Below, piece by piece: positions 1-7,103 of a stretch of 61,918 bases of DNA (positions are counted from its first letter, which is position 1; each line of letters starts with the position of its first letter). A program made the position numbers and the translations under genes. Under the pieces are notes generated by a model. The model was given only the letters and a program-made list of their open reading frames with translations, was not told the origin of the DNA and made no database searches. The DNA is taken from positions 1 through 61,918 of the forward strand of contig MNQT01000016.1 of the NCBI GenBank assembly GCA_001915575.1. The letters are read 5' to 3'. This DNA comes from Bacteroides sp. CAG:1060_57_27. Lineage in GTDB: Bacteria; Bacteroidota; Bacteroidia; Bacteroidales; UBA932.

Positions 1-120
1 GGCCAAGGGAAAAACTCAATTTCTCAACCCCGAAAGACGAGTTCTTTAAACTTTTGTTGTAATTTTACTTCTTGTTGCACTTGCTCGTTGACTCTACCGC
101 CTGCAATTTTGACGGAAAAA

Positions 121-152
121 TTTGCAAGTCAGAATTTTTTTATGTATTTTTG
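121..152 (+). promoter_or_regulatory. Bacteroidota-type promoter for SPFH gene
   Basis: TTTG at 121-124, 20 bases, then TATTTTTG at 145-152 fits the Bacteroidota sigma-ABfr pattern (TTTG, 19-21 bases, TAnnTTTG). It lies about 30 bases before the ATG at 185. The first 120 bases hold no gene that I can see. Confidence 0.6.
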
Positions 153-184
153 TGATATCATTTTAGTATCAAAAATATATTGTT

Positions 185-1126
185 ATGGTTGCAAATAAGG
201 AAACCCCCTACAAAGGCTTTGCCGGTAACGGATTCGTTGCCCTGGTCCTGCTGCTTGTCTCGTTTGTCGCGAGTGTACTGCTGATTCTCAACTATGCCGA
301 GGGTACTGCCTTTCCAATATGCGGTTCGCTGCTGCTGCTTCTGACCTGCATCTGCTGCGGCGGGCTGACGCGTCTCGAGCCCAACGAGGCGAAGGTCATG
401 GTTTTCTTCGGCAAGTACAGGGGAACCTTCAAGAAGGAAGGCTTTTCGTGGGTCAACCCTCTGATGAGCAAGAAGGGGGTCAACTACCGCGCCCGCAACC
501 TCAATCCCGAGCCTATCAAGGTCAACGACAAGGTGGGCAATCCCGTGATGATAGGAATGGTGCTCGTGTGGCAGCTCGAAGACAGCTACAGGGCGATGTT
601 CGAGATAGACAGCCAGGCCCTTGCGCGCAGCTCCGCCTCCAAGAAGGAGGAACTTGCCCTTCCCGACATATCCGGTGCTTTCGAGAAGTTCGTGCGCATA
701 CAGAGCGACGCGGCCCTGCGTCAGGTGGCGGGCTGCTATGCCTACGACAACCCCTCGTCCGGGAACGAACTTACGCTGCGCAGCAATGCCGACGAGATAA
801 ACGACTCTCTGGTCAAGCTGCTCAACGACCGCCTCTCCATGGCCGGGATGAAAGTGCTCGAGGCTCGCATAAACTATCTCGCATACGCTCCCGAGATTGC
901 GGCCATAATGCTGCGCCGCCAGCAGGCCGACGCCATAATCGCGGCGAGGGAGAAGATAGTGGAGGGTGCGGTGTCAATGGTGAAAATGGCCCTCGACCGC
1001 CTCAAGACCGAGGAGGTCGTGGAACTCGACGAGGAGAGGAAGGCCGCGATGGTCGGCAATCTGCTCGTGGTGCTGTGCGGTGACGAGCCGGCTAGCCCCG
1101 TGATAAATTCAGGCTCGCTGTATTAG
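185..1126 (+). CDS. SPFH/band 7 domain membrane protein
   Basis: 313 residues. Two hydrophobic segments near residues 16-36 and 44-60 anchor it, followed by an SPFH (stomatin/prohibitin) domain from about residue 62 (LEPNEAKVMVFFGKYRGT) to about 240, ending in the alanine-rich region typical of the family (YAPEIAAIMLRRQQADAI). SPFH proteins form membrane scaffolds; the exact role of this subgroup is unknown. The next gene is a tiny ribbon-helix-helix protein only 23 bases downstream, a pairing I recall from other Bacteroidota, and the two probably form one operon ended by the terminator at 1349. The ATG at 185 sits just behind a good promoter. Family assignment is firm, function is not. Confidence 0.88.
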   Translation: MVANKETPYKGFAGNGFVALVLLLVSFVASVLLILNYAEGTAFPICGSLLLLLTCICCGGLTRLEPNEAKVMVFFGKYRGTFKKEGFSWVNPLMSKKGVNYRARNLNPEPIKVNDKVGNPVMIGMVLVWQLEDSYRAMFEIDSQALARSSASKKEELALPDISGAFEKFVRIQSDAALRQVAGCYAYDNPSSGNELTLRSNADEINDSLVKLLNDRLSMAGMKVLEARINYLAYAPEIAAIMLRRQQADAIIAAREKIVEGAVSMVKMALDRLKTEEVVELDEERKAAMVGNLLVVLCGDEPASPVINSGSLY

Positions 1127-1149
1127 TTGTACCGTCTGCGCGTGCGCCT

Positions 1150-1320
1150 ATGCCTAAGGAAAAGGATACTTCTACGAAAAGTTTCGTGCTCCGGGTCGAT
1201 GCCGCGACGATGGATGCGCTGGAGCGTTGGGCTGCGGACGAGTTCCGCAGCATCAACGGCCAGTTGCAGTGGATCATAAACGAAGCCCTGCGCAAGAGTG
1301 GGCGGCTGAAGAAGAAATGA
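1150..1320 (+). CDS. Arc-like ribbon-helix-helix DNA-binding protein
   Basis: 56 residues. The pattern SFVLRVDAATMDALERWA followed by FRSINGQLQWIINEAL matches the Arc/MetJ fold: one beta strand (FVLRV) and two helices, the second starting at the conserved SxNGQ. Such proteins dimerise and place the strand in the DNA major groove. It starts 23 bases after the SPFH gene and both precede one terminator, so it may regulate its own operon; that is inference. The C-terminus is basic (GRLKKK). Nothing looks truncated; this is the usual size for the family. Confidence 0.8.
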   Translation: MPKEKDTSTKSFVLRVDAATMDALERWAADEFRSINGQLQWIINEALRKSGRLKKK

Positions 1321-1348
1321 TATTCCGGTTTTTCTGCCGCGAGGGATT

Positions 1349-1385
1349 CTCTCTGAACCGTATCGGGTTCAGGGAGATTTTTTTT
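1349..1385 (+). terminator. Rho-independent terminator
   Basis: An 11-bp stem CTCTCTGAACC / GGTTCAGGGAG with a 6-base loop, followed by A and eight T. It closes the SPFH and Arc-like genes. Confidence 0.85.
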
Positions 1386-1580
1386 GCAGTCTGAACGGGC
1401 GCAGCCGCTGTGTCCCGAGCCCCGCCTGCGTAACCGCCGCCCATGCAGGCCTTGGAATGCGGCAGACTGGCCGTCGGTGGAAGGACAATATGGGCATCCC
1501 GGGCTGATGTACTCCCGGGATGCGGTGGATTTGGTATTCTGCCTGAAGAATGCCAAATTTGCGCTTAAATTCATACAGAC

Positions 1581-2264
1581 ATGAGGATAGACATACTTAC
1601 AGTAGTGCCCGAACTGCTCGACAGCCCGCTCTCGCACTCGATTGTCGGACGGGCGAGGAAAAAGGGCCTCGTCGAGATAAACGTGCACAATCTCCGGAAA
1701 TACGGCATCGGCCCGAGGAAGAACGTGGACGACTACAGCTACGGCGGCGATGCCGGCATGGTGATGATGATCGAGCCGGTGTACCGTATGGTCGAGGAGC
1801 TCAAGGCCGAAAGGAACTACGACGAAGTCATATATATGTCTCCGGACGGAGAGAGGCTGACGCAGGCAATTGCAAACGAGTTGTCGCTGCACGGGAACAT
1901 CATCATACTGTGCGGGCACTACAAGGGGGTCGACCAGAGGATAAGGGAGCACCTCGTGACGAGGGAGATCTCCGTCGGCGACTATGTGGTAAGCGGCGGA
2001 GAGATTCCGGCCGCACTGCTCGCCGACGCGATAGTGCGCCTGATTCCCGGTGCGCTGAGCGACGAGACCTCTGCCCTGTCGGACAGTTTCCAGGACGACC
2101 TGCTCTCTCCTCCGGTATATACCCGTCCCGCAGATTTCAACGGCTGGAAGGTCCCCGATGTGCTGCTCAGCGGCAATCCCAGGCTGATACAGGCCTGGCA
2201 GGACGAGCAGGCACTCGAGCGCACAAAACAACTGAGGCCGGAGCTAATTAATAAAAAATTTTAA
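1581..2264 (+). CDS. trmD: tRNA (guanine-37-N1)-methyltransferase TrmD
   Basis: 227 residues, the compact Bacteroidota size (E. coli has 255). TrmD uses S-adenosylmethionine to methylate G37 next to the anticodon of tRNAs reading CUN, CCN and CGG codons, preventing +1 frameshifts. Visible family features are the N-terminal [13 protein letters not shown], the YGGDAGMVM segment and the trefoil-knot SAM site ([10 protein letters not shown]...[10 protein letters not shown], about residues 110-140). It is not next to rpsP or rimM as in many other bacteria; it stands alone between a terminator and a repeat-rich noncoding region. The ATG at 1581 begins the conserved core directly. Confidence 0.96.
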   Translation: MRIDILTVVPELLDSPLSHSIVGRARKKGLVEINVHNLRKYGIGPRKNVDDYSYGGDAGMVMMIEPVYRMVEELKAERNYDEVIYMSPDGERLTQAIANELSLHGNIIILCGHYKGVDQRIREHLVTREISVGDYVVSGGEIPAALLADAIVRLIPGALSDETSALSDSFQDDLLSPPVYTRPADFNGWKVPDVLLSGNPRLIQAWQDEQALERTKQLRPELINKKF

Positions 2265-2304
2265 TAACAGATTTAATTTTTTTGAAATTTTTTCTGAAAA
2301 AATA

Positions 2305-2333
2305 TTGCATATAGAAATTTTTGTGTATCTTTG
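2305..2333 (+). promoter_or_regulatory. Bacteroidota-type promoter with no ORF behind it
   Basis: TTG at 2305-2307, 18 bases, TATCTTTG at 2326-2333, in an AT-rich stretch. No credible protein gene starts within the next kilobase, so the product may be a short RNA ending at the hairpin at 2434-2460. Confidence 0.55.
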
Positions 2334-2339
2334 CTCTCG

Positions 2340-2465
2340 GAAATGAAAACAACTCTACTCTGAACATCTGTTTGGAGACTTCTAACCAACAATAATTAAC
2401 CTTCTATAAGGTAATACACTACTAACTAACCGTAAAGAGCTGCCGTGACGGCAGCTCTTTGTCGT
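2340..2465 (+). ncRNA. Candidate small RNA
   Basis: A good promoter (2305-2333) and a perfect hairpin (2434-2460) bracket about 125 bases with no ORF of note. I do not recognise an RNA family. The stretch contains TTCTAACCAA and TTAACCT, also seen in the leader before ybaK near 40713. This could equally be an untranslated remnant of a lost gene. Confidence 0.35.
2434..2460 (+). terminator. Perfect palindromic hairpin, probable terminator
   Basis: AAAGAGCTGCCGT and its exact complement ACGGCAGCTCTTT are separated by one G (effective loop CGTGACG). The T-run is short and interrupted (TTTGTCGTT), so terminator strength is uncertain. The A/T ends would let it work in both directions. Confidence 0.6.
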
Positions 2466-2596
2466 TCAAGGAGTTACAGGTAAAATACGGTATAATGGTA
2501 TAATTGCCAAAAACGGTTGGTAAAACCCCTATAACTTGTTAAAATCCTGCGATATATGGAAATCAGATGAAACGCTTCCTTTTCCAATGGGTAGCA

Positions 2597-2774
2597 AGCG
2601 GGAAACAGGGAGGTGCCGCGCTGGGAATGGGTGGGTACCATGCCGCCCGAACAGGGAGTACGGGTGCCGCACTGCCCAGTGCGGGAGGTACCACGCTGCC
2701 CGGAATGAGAAGTGCTACGCTGCCGGGAACGGGGCTCCTGTCGGTTACATCCCGGAAAGGAGTTCCGCAATCGC
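2597..2774. repeat. Degenerate tandem repeat, unit about 25 bp
   Basis: About six or seven diverged copies related to GGGAGGTACCACGCTGCCCG plus GAATG follow each other, with GTGCCGCACTGCC, TACCACGCTGCCC and TGCTACGCTGCC as recognisable variants. ORFs across the block do not resemble any protein I know. It runs straight into the 17-bp array at 2775. Confidence 0.6.
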
Positions 2775-2977
2775 TATTGCCAGCTCTACCGGATTGCCAG
2801 GTTGCTGTATTGCCAAGTCTGCCGTATTGACAAGCCTGCTTTTTGCCAAGCCTGCCTGCCGTATTGATAGGCCTACCGGATTGTCAAGTCTGTCGTACTG
2901 CCGTCTGCTGTATTGATAGGCCTGTCGGATTGCCAGATCTGCCGGTTGCTAAGTCTGCTGTATTGCCAGGTCTGTCG
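2775..2977. repeat. Degenerate tandem repeat, 17-bp unit, about 12 copies
   Basis: The consensus is TATTGCCAAGTCTGCCG. Units start at 2775, 2792, 2808, 2825, 2841, 2862, 2879, 2896, 2911, 2928, 2945 and 2961; most are 16-17 bases, with one 21 and one 15. As 17 is not a multiple of three and the units drift, this is noncoding. It is not a CRISPR array, since there are no spacers. Confidence 0.75.
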
Positions 2978-3062
2978 GAAACATGGAGTCTCCCGGGTTT
3001 TCTGCTGATATAGTTACGATGTAAAAACCTGAGAACCGGGTGCTTTTGGAGATATCTAACTG

Positions 3063-3200
3063 TCAATTACTTGCAATTAGTGCAGGTTCGTAAGTCCTGA
3101 GGAACTCCGCGGGCGAGAGCCCTCCGAGCTTGAGCAGTATGCGCTCCTCATTGAAGTACCGCACCGCCTCGTCTATCATCTCGGCGGCCGTGGAAGGTGC
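3063..3200 (-). pseudogene. 3' remnant of an IS3-family transposase
   Basis: Read on the minus strand, this gives a short C-terminal piece including DEAVRYFNEERILLKLGGLS and PAEF before a stop at 3063-3065. This matches the end of the integrase core of IS3/IS150-type transposases (YNxxRxxxKLxGLSPxxy). No start codon, no DDE catalytic residues and no terminal repeats remain, so the element is dead. It sits next to the tandem repeats, a likely dump site between trmD and the lipoprotein gene. Confidence 0.65.
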
Positions 3201-3315
3201 TTTGCCCGGAGCCTGGAGCCTGAAGCTCGCAAGCTTGACGCCCGAAGCCTAAACCTCGAACCTCAACACTCAAACCTCAAAATGTACATTAAACTTTAAG
3301 GCAATTCGGACGCTC

Positions 3316-3348
3316 TTGCGGGATAAATCCGAAAAATCTTTATATTTG
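3316..3348 (+). promoter_or_regulatory. Probable promoter for lipoprotein gene
   Basis: TATATTTG at 3341-3348 is a good -7 box; TTG at 3316-3318 is 22 bases upstream, slightly wide. The ATG follows 58 bases later. Confidence 0.5.
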
Positions 3349-3406
3349 TCGGGAGGCCGTTCAATTTTAAAGCCGGTGTGTTGCCGCTAACTAAAAACCC
3401 GATACA

Positions 3407-4213
3407 ATGAAAAAAGTTACAAGTTTTCTCTGTGCCGTGCTCGTGTGCGCGGCCGCGTCGTTCTTGTCCGGATGCAACAAGGCTCCTGCCCGGGAAGAAC
3501 CGACCGAGCCCGATGTCGAACTTACGATCGGAGATGTCACCGTAGGATACCTCAGGGCGACTGCCGTCCCGAATTCCAAGGTTTCGAGCTATGCTCTCAT
3601 CCTTGCCGCGCAGAATGTGTGGGATATGCAGCTCGGCATGTACGGTACCGAAGAGGATCTCGTGGCGACGCTTATGGAGAACGACCCCTCATGCGTCTAT
3701 ACAGCCGGTGTCGAGGACCAGCTCATAGTGCTTAACGGTTCTCTGGATTTCGACTACTGGCTCGTCCTTGTGATAATGGACGAGGACGGGGAACTCTATG
3801 CGATCGAGAAGAACGCGGTACGCTCGCCTTCTTACACGGAGGGCGCCCCTGAGGCCACGATGACTATCGAGGTCCTCGAGGTGACTCCTACCACCGTGCG
3901 TCTCGTGCATACTCCGGACGAGAATACTATCGGGTATTATACCCTGAACTATACGAAGGCCGAATATGACGCCATGATAGAGATCGCACAGACCGACCCT
4001 TCTATCTCCGAGACCTATCCCGACCCCGAAGACTATGTGATATATTATCTGCGCTGGTCGGGCTGGCGCTGGTTCGAGCGTGAGGACAATGTCTGGGAAG
4101 GCCTCACTCCCGGAACCGAGTATGTCGCCGTAGGCGCGCCCTTCAACGTGAACGGCTTCGAACAGGGGGCCGGAAAGCTTGCCGTCACTCGTTTCGAGAC
4201 GCCTCTGGAATAG
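3407..4213 (+). CDS. Lipoprotein of unknown function
   Basis: 268 residues. The N-terminus is a lipoprotein signal peptide: basic start MKK, hydrophobic core, lipobox LSGC with Cys23 as the lipidated residue, then a charged, proline-rich linker. The mature part seems to hold two beta-sandwich, fibronectin III-like modules (about 36-135 and 145-265): both open with a strand such as VELTIGDVTVGYLRATAVP or TMTIEVLEVTPTTVRLVHTP, and the second ends with LTPGTEYVAVGAPFN, a common Fn3 ending. Similar modules occur in Bacteroidota surface lipoproteins. It has its own promoter and terminator and so is a single-gene unit. I cannot name a substrate or partner. Confidence 0.75.
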   Translation: MKKVTSFLCAVLVCAAASFLSGCNKAPAREEPTEPDVELTIGDVTVGYLRATAVPNSKVSSYALILAAQNVWDMQLGMYGTEEDLVATLMENDPSCVYTAGVEDQLIVLNGSLDFDYWLVLVIMDEDGELYAIEKNAVRSPSYTEGAPEATMTIEVLEVTPTTVRLVHTPDENTIGYYTLNYTKAEYDAMIEIAQTDPSISETYPDPEDYVIYYLRWSGWRWFEREDNVWEGLTPGTEYVAVGAPFNVNGFEQGAGKLAVTRFETPLE

Positions 4214-4247
4214 TTCCCGCGGCGTAAGTGCCCGAAAAGAAATAAAT

Positions 4248-4283
4248 AATCGGCGGCCATTAGATGGCTTGCCGATTTTAATT
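4248..4283 (+). terminator. Rho-independent terminator
   Basis: AATCGGCGGCCAT and ATGGCTTGCCGATT pair around TAG with one bulge, then TTAATTAAAA follows. It ends the lipoprotein gene and lies at the left edge of the acquired-looking cassette. Confidence 0.65.
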
Positions 4284-4446
4284 AAAAAACGGTATAAAAG
4301 GAATGAATTAGAAATAAGCTACCTGTGTAGGTTTCCCTCAAAGAGCGAGGTAATGGCTTGGCGTCAGTTGAAAATTCTGTGATATGCAATAGATTTCGTC
4401 ATATAGCTCATGCCTGTGAAAAGGATACGGAAAAAGCAACCGATTC

Positions 4447-4800
4447 CTATTCCCGTTTCCCATATTTCTTTTCAAACAGCCCCGTATTTTTATTTCCCCA
4501 TTCAATCATTGCGTCTATAATAGGGATTAATGTCATTCCCAAAGCAGTAATGGCATACTCTGAACGCGGAGGCAGTTCTGGATAAATGGCCTTTGACACC
4601 AGCCCGTCCTCCACCAGTTCCTTCAGTTGTAGGTCGAGCACGCGGGGCGTGGCTTCGGGGAATATTTTGTGCAGTTCGCTGGGGCGCAGGGCACGGTGGC
4701 GCAGTTCGTCCAGTATGCATGACTTCCACTTGGAATCAATCAGGCTCATGGTCAGCCTCAGGGGACAGTCCAAATCGACAGGTACCTTTCTTTCGTACAT
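4447..4800 (-). CDS. HxlR-family transcriptional regulator
   Basis: 117 residues, the usual HxlR size. A conserved Cys lies near the N-terminus (DCPLRLTMSLIDSKWKSCIL), followed by the winged helix (LRPSELHKIFPEATPRVLDLQLKELVEDGLV) and the wing (PPRSEYAITALGMTLIPII). HxlR/DUF24 proteins often sense electrophiles or oxidants through that Cys and repress a divergent oxidoreductase gene. Here it faces an NTF2-like gene and two flavodoxin-like reductases, which fits that arrangement. Repeat sequences that could be its operator are present in the shared region (4866-4909). Family assignment is firm; the sensed signal is unknown. Confidence 0.93.
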   Translation of the reverse strand: MYERKVPVDLDCPLRLTMSLIDSKWKSCILDELRHRALRPSELHKIFPEATPRVLDLQLKELVEDGLVSKAIYPELPPRSEYAITALGMTLIPIIDAMIEWGNKNTGLFEKKYGKRE

Positions 4801-4865
4801 GATTCTATCGTTATTGAATATTACTGCTGCAATGATAATATAATATGCCGGAATAAGTATATACC

Positions 4866-4909
4866 GAATAATTTTTCAGTATATGAATAATTTTTCTGTA
4901 CTTGTACAG
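4866..4909. promoter_or_regulatory. Candidate HxlR operator: direct repeats plus palindrome
   Basis: GAATAATTTTTCAGTA (4866-4881) recurs as GAATAATTTTTCTGTA (4885-4900), 19 bases apart. Partly overlapping it is the palindrome CTGTACTTGTACAG (4896-4909), which covers the TTG of the 4902-4932 promoter. A regulator bound here would block the rightward promoter. Confidence 0.5.
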
Positions 4910-4932
4910 ACAGGAGGAATCGCCTACCTTTG
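4902..4932 (+). promoter_or_regulatory. Promoter for NTF2-flavodoxin operon
   Basis: TTG at 4902-4904, 20 bases, TACCTTTG at 4925-4932. This places the transcript start near 4939 and rules out the upstream in-frame start at 4902 for the next gene. Confidence 0.65.
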
Positions 4933-4970
4933 CAGCATCAAAACAGGATAATCAATTAAACACTAGCATC

Positions 4971-5354
4971 ATGAGAGCAACTATCGAAGAGTACAAGGCA
5001 GTGGAAGAGGCTGCCATGAAGTTTGTGAAGAGCGTGGCAGAAGGCAACAGCAAGTATGCCCGCGAGTTGTTCATCGACGAAGCCGTCTTGTTCGGCTATC
5101 TGGACGGAGAACTTGAGCACGGCAGCATCGAGCAGTTCTACCGTAATGTGGACACCGTGGGCGCGGGCAATGACTTCAAGGCACGCATCGACGTGGTGGA
5201 CATAGAAGAAACCCTTGCCGTGGTGCGCGTGCTGGAAGAGAAATGGGGAGGCCGTATCGACTTCACCGACTATTTGCTGCTGATGAAGTTGGACGGCGAA
5301 TGGCGGTGTGTGGCAAAAGCTTGCAATCAGAACTCGAATACCATTCAAAAGTAA
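4971..5354 (+). CDS. NTF2-like (lumazine-binding-like) family protein
   Basis: 127 residues from the ATG at 4971. An in-frame codon at 4902 would give a longer ORF but lies in the promoter. The sequence has the NTF2 cone-fold pattern: N-terminal helices (VEEAAMKFVKSVAEGN, YARELFIDEAVLFGYLDGEL), then a beta sheet with DVVDIEETLAVVRVLEEKW, DFTDYLLLMKLDGEWRCVAK. It resembles the putative lumazine-binding family (PF12893), small stand-alone proteins often encoded beside oxidoreductases. Its role is unknown; it may bind a small redox-related molecule. It is first in an apparent three-gene operon, 12 bases before the flavodoxin-like gene. Confidence 0.82.
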   Translation: MRATIEEYKAVEEAAMKFVKSVAEGNSKYARELFIDEAVLFGYLDGELEHGSIEQFYRNVDTVGAGNDFKARIDVVDIEETLAVVRVLEEKWGGRIDFTDYLLLMKLDGEWRCVAKACNQNSNTIQK

Positions 5355-5366
5355 GGAGAAGGCATC

Positions 5367-5906
5367 ATGAAGATAACAGTCATTACGGGAAGTCCCCGCA
5401 GGCATGGCAACAGCTTTGCCATGACGGACGCATTTATAAGGGAAGCCGAGCAACTGGGTCACACAGTGCAACGCTTTGACGCCGCACTGATGAAGATAGG
5501 CGGCTGCCGTGCCTGCCAGACCTGCTTCAAGACAGGCAGGGCATGTTCGTTCGACGACGATTTCAATCTTATCGCCCCTGCCATCATGGAAGCCGATGCT
5601 GTCGTATTCACCATGCCGACCTACTGGTACTCTATCCCGGCACAGATAAAGGGCGTGATTGACCGTCTGTTCTCATTCGCGGTAGGCGGAAAGGACATCG
5701 CCGGAAAGAAGTGCGGACTGATAGCCTGCTGCGAGGAAGACGATGTGACAGTAATGGACGGCATCCGTATGCCGCTGGAGCGTTCCGCCGCTCTGCTGAA
5801 ATGGGAAATGGCAGGCGAAGTGCTTATTACCGGAGTATTGGACGAGAGGGACATAGAAAAGACGGACGGCTGCAAGCTGGCAGCTGAACTGGCGCATAGA
5901 TTCTGA
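5367..5906 (+). CDS. Flavodoxin-family NAD(P)H-dependent oxidoreductase
   Basis: 179 residues. It begins with an FMN phosphate-binding loop (ITVITGSPRRHGNS), has a Cys-rich motif (GGCRACQTCFKTGRAC) as in iron-sulfur flavoproteins and related NADPH-dependent FMN reductases, and a second flavin contact at TMPTYWYSIPAQIKGVIDRL. Such proteins reduce quinones, nitro compounds or iron-sulfur partners with FMN. It is 12 bases after the NTF2-like gene and 4 before a second flavodoxin-like gene. Control by the divergent HxlR protein is likely from layout. The physiological substrate is unknown. Confidence 0.88.
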   Translation: MKITVITGSPRRHGNSFAMTDAFIREAEQLGHTVQRFDAALMKIGGCRACQTCFKTGRACSFDDDFNLIAPAIMEADAVVFTMPTYWYSIPAQIKGVIDRLFSFAVGGKDIAGKKCGLIACCEEDDVTVMDGIRMPLERSAALLKWEMAGEVLITGVLDERDIEKTDGCKLAAELAHRF

Positions 5907-5910
5907 GTGT

Positions 5911-6543
5911 ATGAAGGTATTATTGATTAACGGCAGCCCGAACCAAACAGGATGCACTTATACTGCCCTGCACGAAGTGGAAACCACCTTGCAGGCGTGC
6001 GGCATAGAAACAGAGCTGTTGTATCTGGGTAAGAAAGCAATAGCTGGCTGTATCGCCTGTGGCAGCTGTTTCCAGACGGGGCATTGCTTTCGCGACGACC
6101 TCGTGCAAGAGATGCAGAAGCGCTTGGACGAGTTCGATGGAATCATCATCGGCTCGCCCGTCTATTACAGCGCACCTGCGGGGCAACTCATTTCGTTCCT
6201 GAACCGTCTGTTCTTCGCCACGGAAAACCGCATGGCAGGCAAACTCGGTGCATCGGTCGTATCATGCCGCCGTGGTGGAGCTTCCGCTACCTTCGAACAG
6301 CTGAACCAGTATTTCACCATTGCCAATATGCCTATCGTTGCATCGCAATACTGGAACTCGGTGCACGGCTTCACACCCGACGACGTGCGCAAGGACAAGG
6401 AAGGCTTGCAAACCATGCGCGTTTTGGGGCAGAACATGGCGTGGCTGCTGAAGTGCATAGAAAGCGGACGGAAGAACGGCATCAACAACCCGATATATGA
6501 ACCGAGGATACGTACGGACTTTATTCAGGACAAATATGAATAA
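5911..6543 (+). CDS. Flavodoxin-family oxidoreductase (second copy)
   Basis: 210 residues, same fold as its upstream neighbour but a diverged sequence. The FMN loop is LLINGSPNQTGCTYTAL, the Cys motif is GCIACGSCFQTGHC, and the flavin-binding turn is IIGSPVYYSAPAGQLISFLNRL. The C-terminal half (QYWNSVHGFTPDDVRKDKEG) extends beyond the first protein. It starts 4 bases after the stop of the previous gene, so the pair is surely co-transcribed. Both probably act on electrophiles or quinones under HxlR control, which is inference from context. Confidence 0.88.
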   Translation: MKVLLINGSPNQTGCTYTALHEVETTLQACGIETELLYLGKKAIAGCIACGSCFQTGHCFRDDLVQEMQKRLDEFDGIIIGSPVYYSAPAGQLISFLNRLFFATENRMAGKLGASVVSCRRGGASATFEQLNQYFTIANMPIVASQYWNSVHGFTPDDVRKDKEGLQTMRVLGQNMAWLLKCIESGRKNGINNPIYEPRIRTDFIQDKYE

Positions 6544-6563
6544 TCAAACCTAATAGAAAAAAA

Positions 6564-6992
6564 TTATGGTCTTTTGAGTAGTAGGGAAGTGTTTCCGGTT
6601 TCCCTGTCATATCCGTGAATTTGTCCAACGGGAGGATCGCAAGAAGTTCTGGCCTGCCCAAAACACAAACTTGCTACCTTCCCGTCGGCATTGTTTCTAA
6701 CCTGATTATGCGGTTCAGCTATCCTCCTCATGGATGAGAACAGCCTGCCGAACTGCTCCTTGAACCATTCGCCAATCAGTTGCCCGTTGATGGCAAGCGC
6801 AAGCCTTGACTTGTCTTTCGTGTCTTTCACCACTTGGGAGCCTGCTTCCTCGGTTTTGAACTTCCGCCTGTGTCCCTCCGAATAGAGACCGCCATGTAGT
6901 CCTTGCCGTAGTCCTGCCCCAATACGTTTTGGAACGCTTTCCAGCCTTCTGCCCGGCTTCCGCGATTTTTCCTCTGACTGCTTAAATCTCAA
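6564..6992 (-). pseudogene. Decayed gene remnant of unknown family
   Basis: The longest open frame gives 142 residues, but protein-like pieces lie in different frames. One frame gives EGWKAFQNVLGQDYGKDYM, the next DKSRLALAINGQLIGEWFKE, a third RPELLAILPLDKFTDMTGKP. That pattern suggests one gene broken by several indels. I do not recognise the family. It lies at the right edge of the HxlR cassette, so it may be what is left of the mobile element that brought it. The call of decay is inference from frame-switching. Confidence 0.4.
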
Positions 6993-7044
6993 TTCCTATT
7001 GCGTTAATCTGCTGATTTTGTCCGATTATTCCATCAATATTTAC

Positions 7045-7052
7045 TATATTTG
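7045..7052 (+). promoter_or_regulatory. Promoter -7 box for DUF349-yidC
   Basis: TATATTTG places the transcript start around 7059. That leaves only about 15 bases before the TTG at 7074, so the ATG at 7104 is the better start for the next gene. No clear -33 element at ideal spacing. Confidence 0.45.
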
Positions 7053-7103
7053 TCGCTTGCAAGATAATTTGCATTGGAAGTTAACAATCATATACCTGAT
7101 ATT

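Noticed and set aside
2474..2916. Short ORFs across the tandem repeats
   Set aside because: The repeat periods (about 25 and 17) are not kept in frame and the products resemble no protein.
2775..2977. CRISPR array
   Set aside because: Units of 17 bp are directly adjacent and diverged, with no spacers and no cas genes.
4902..4970. Longer N-terminus for the NTF2-like protein
   Set aside because: The region holds both promoter elements, so it is not translated.
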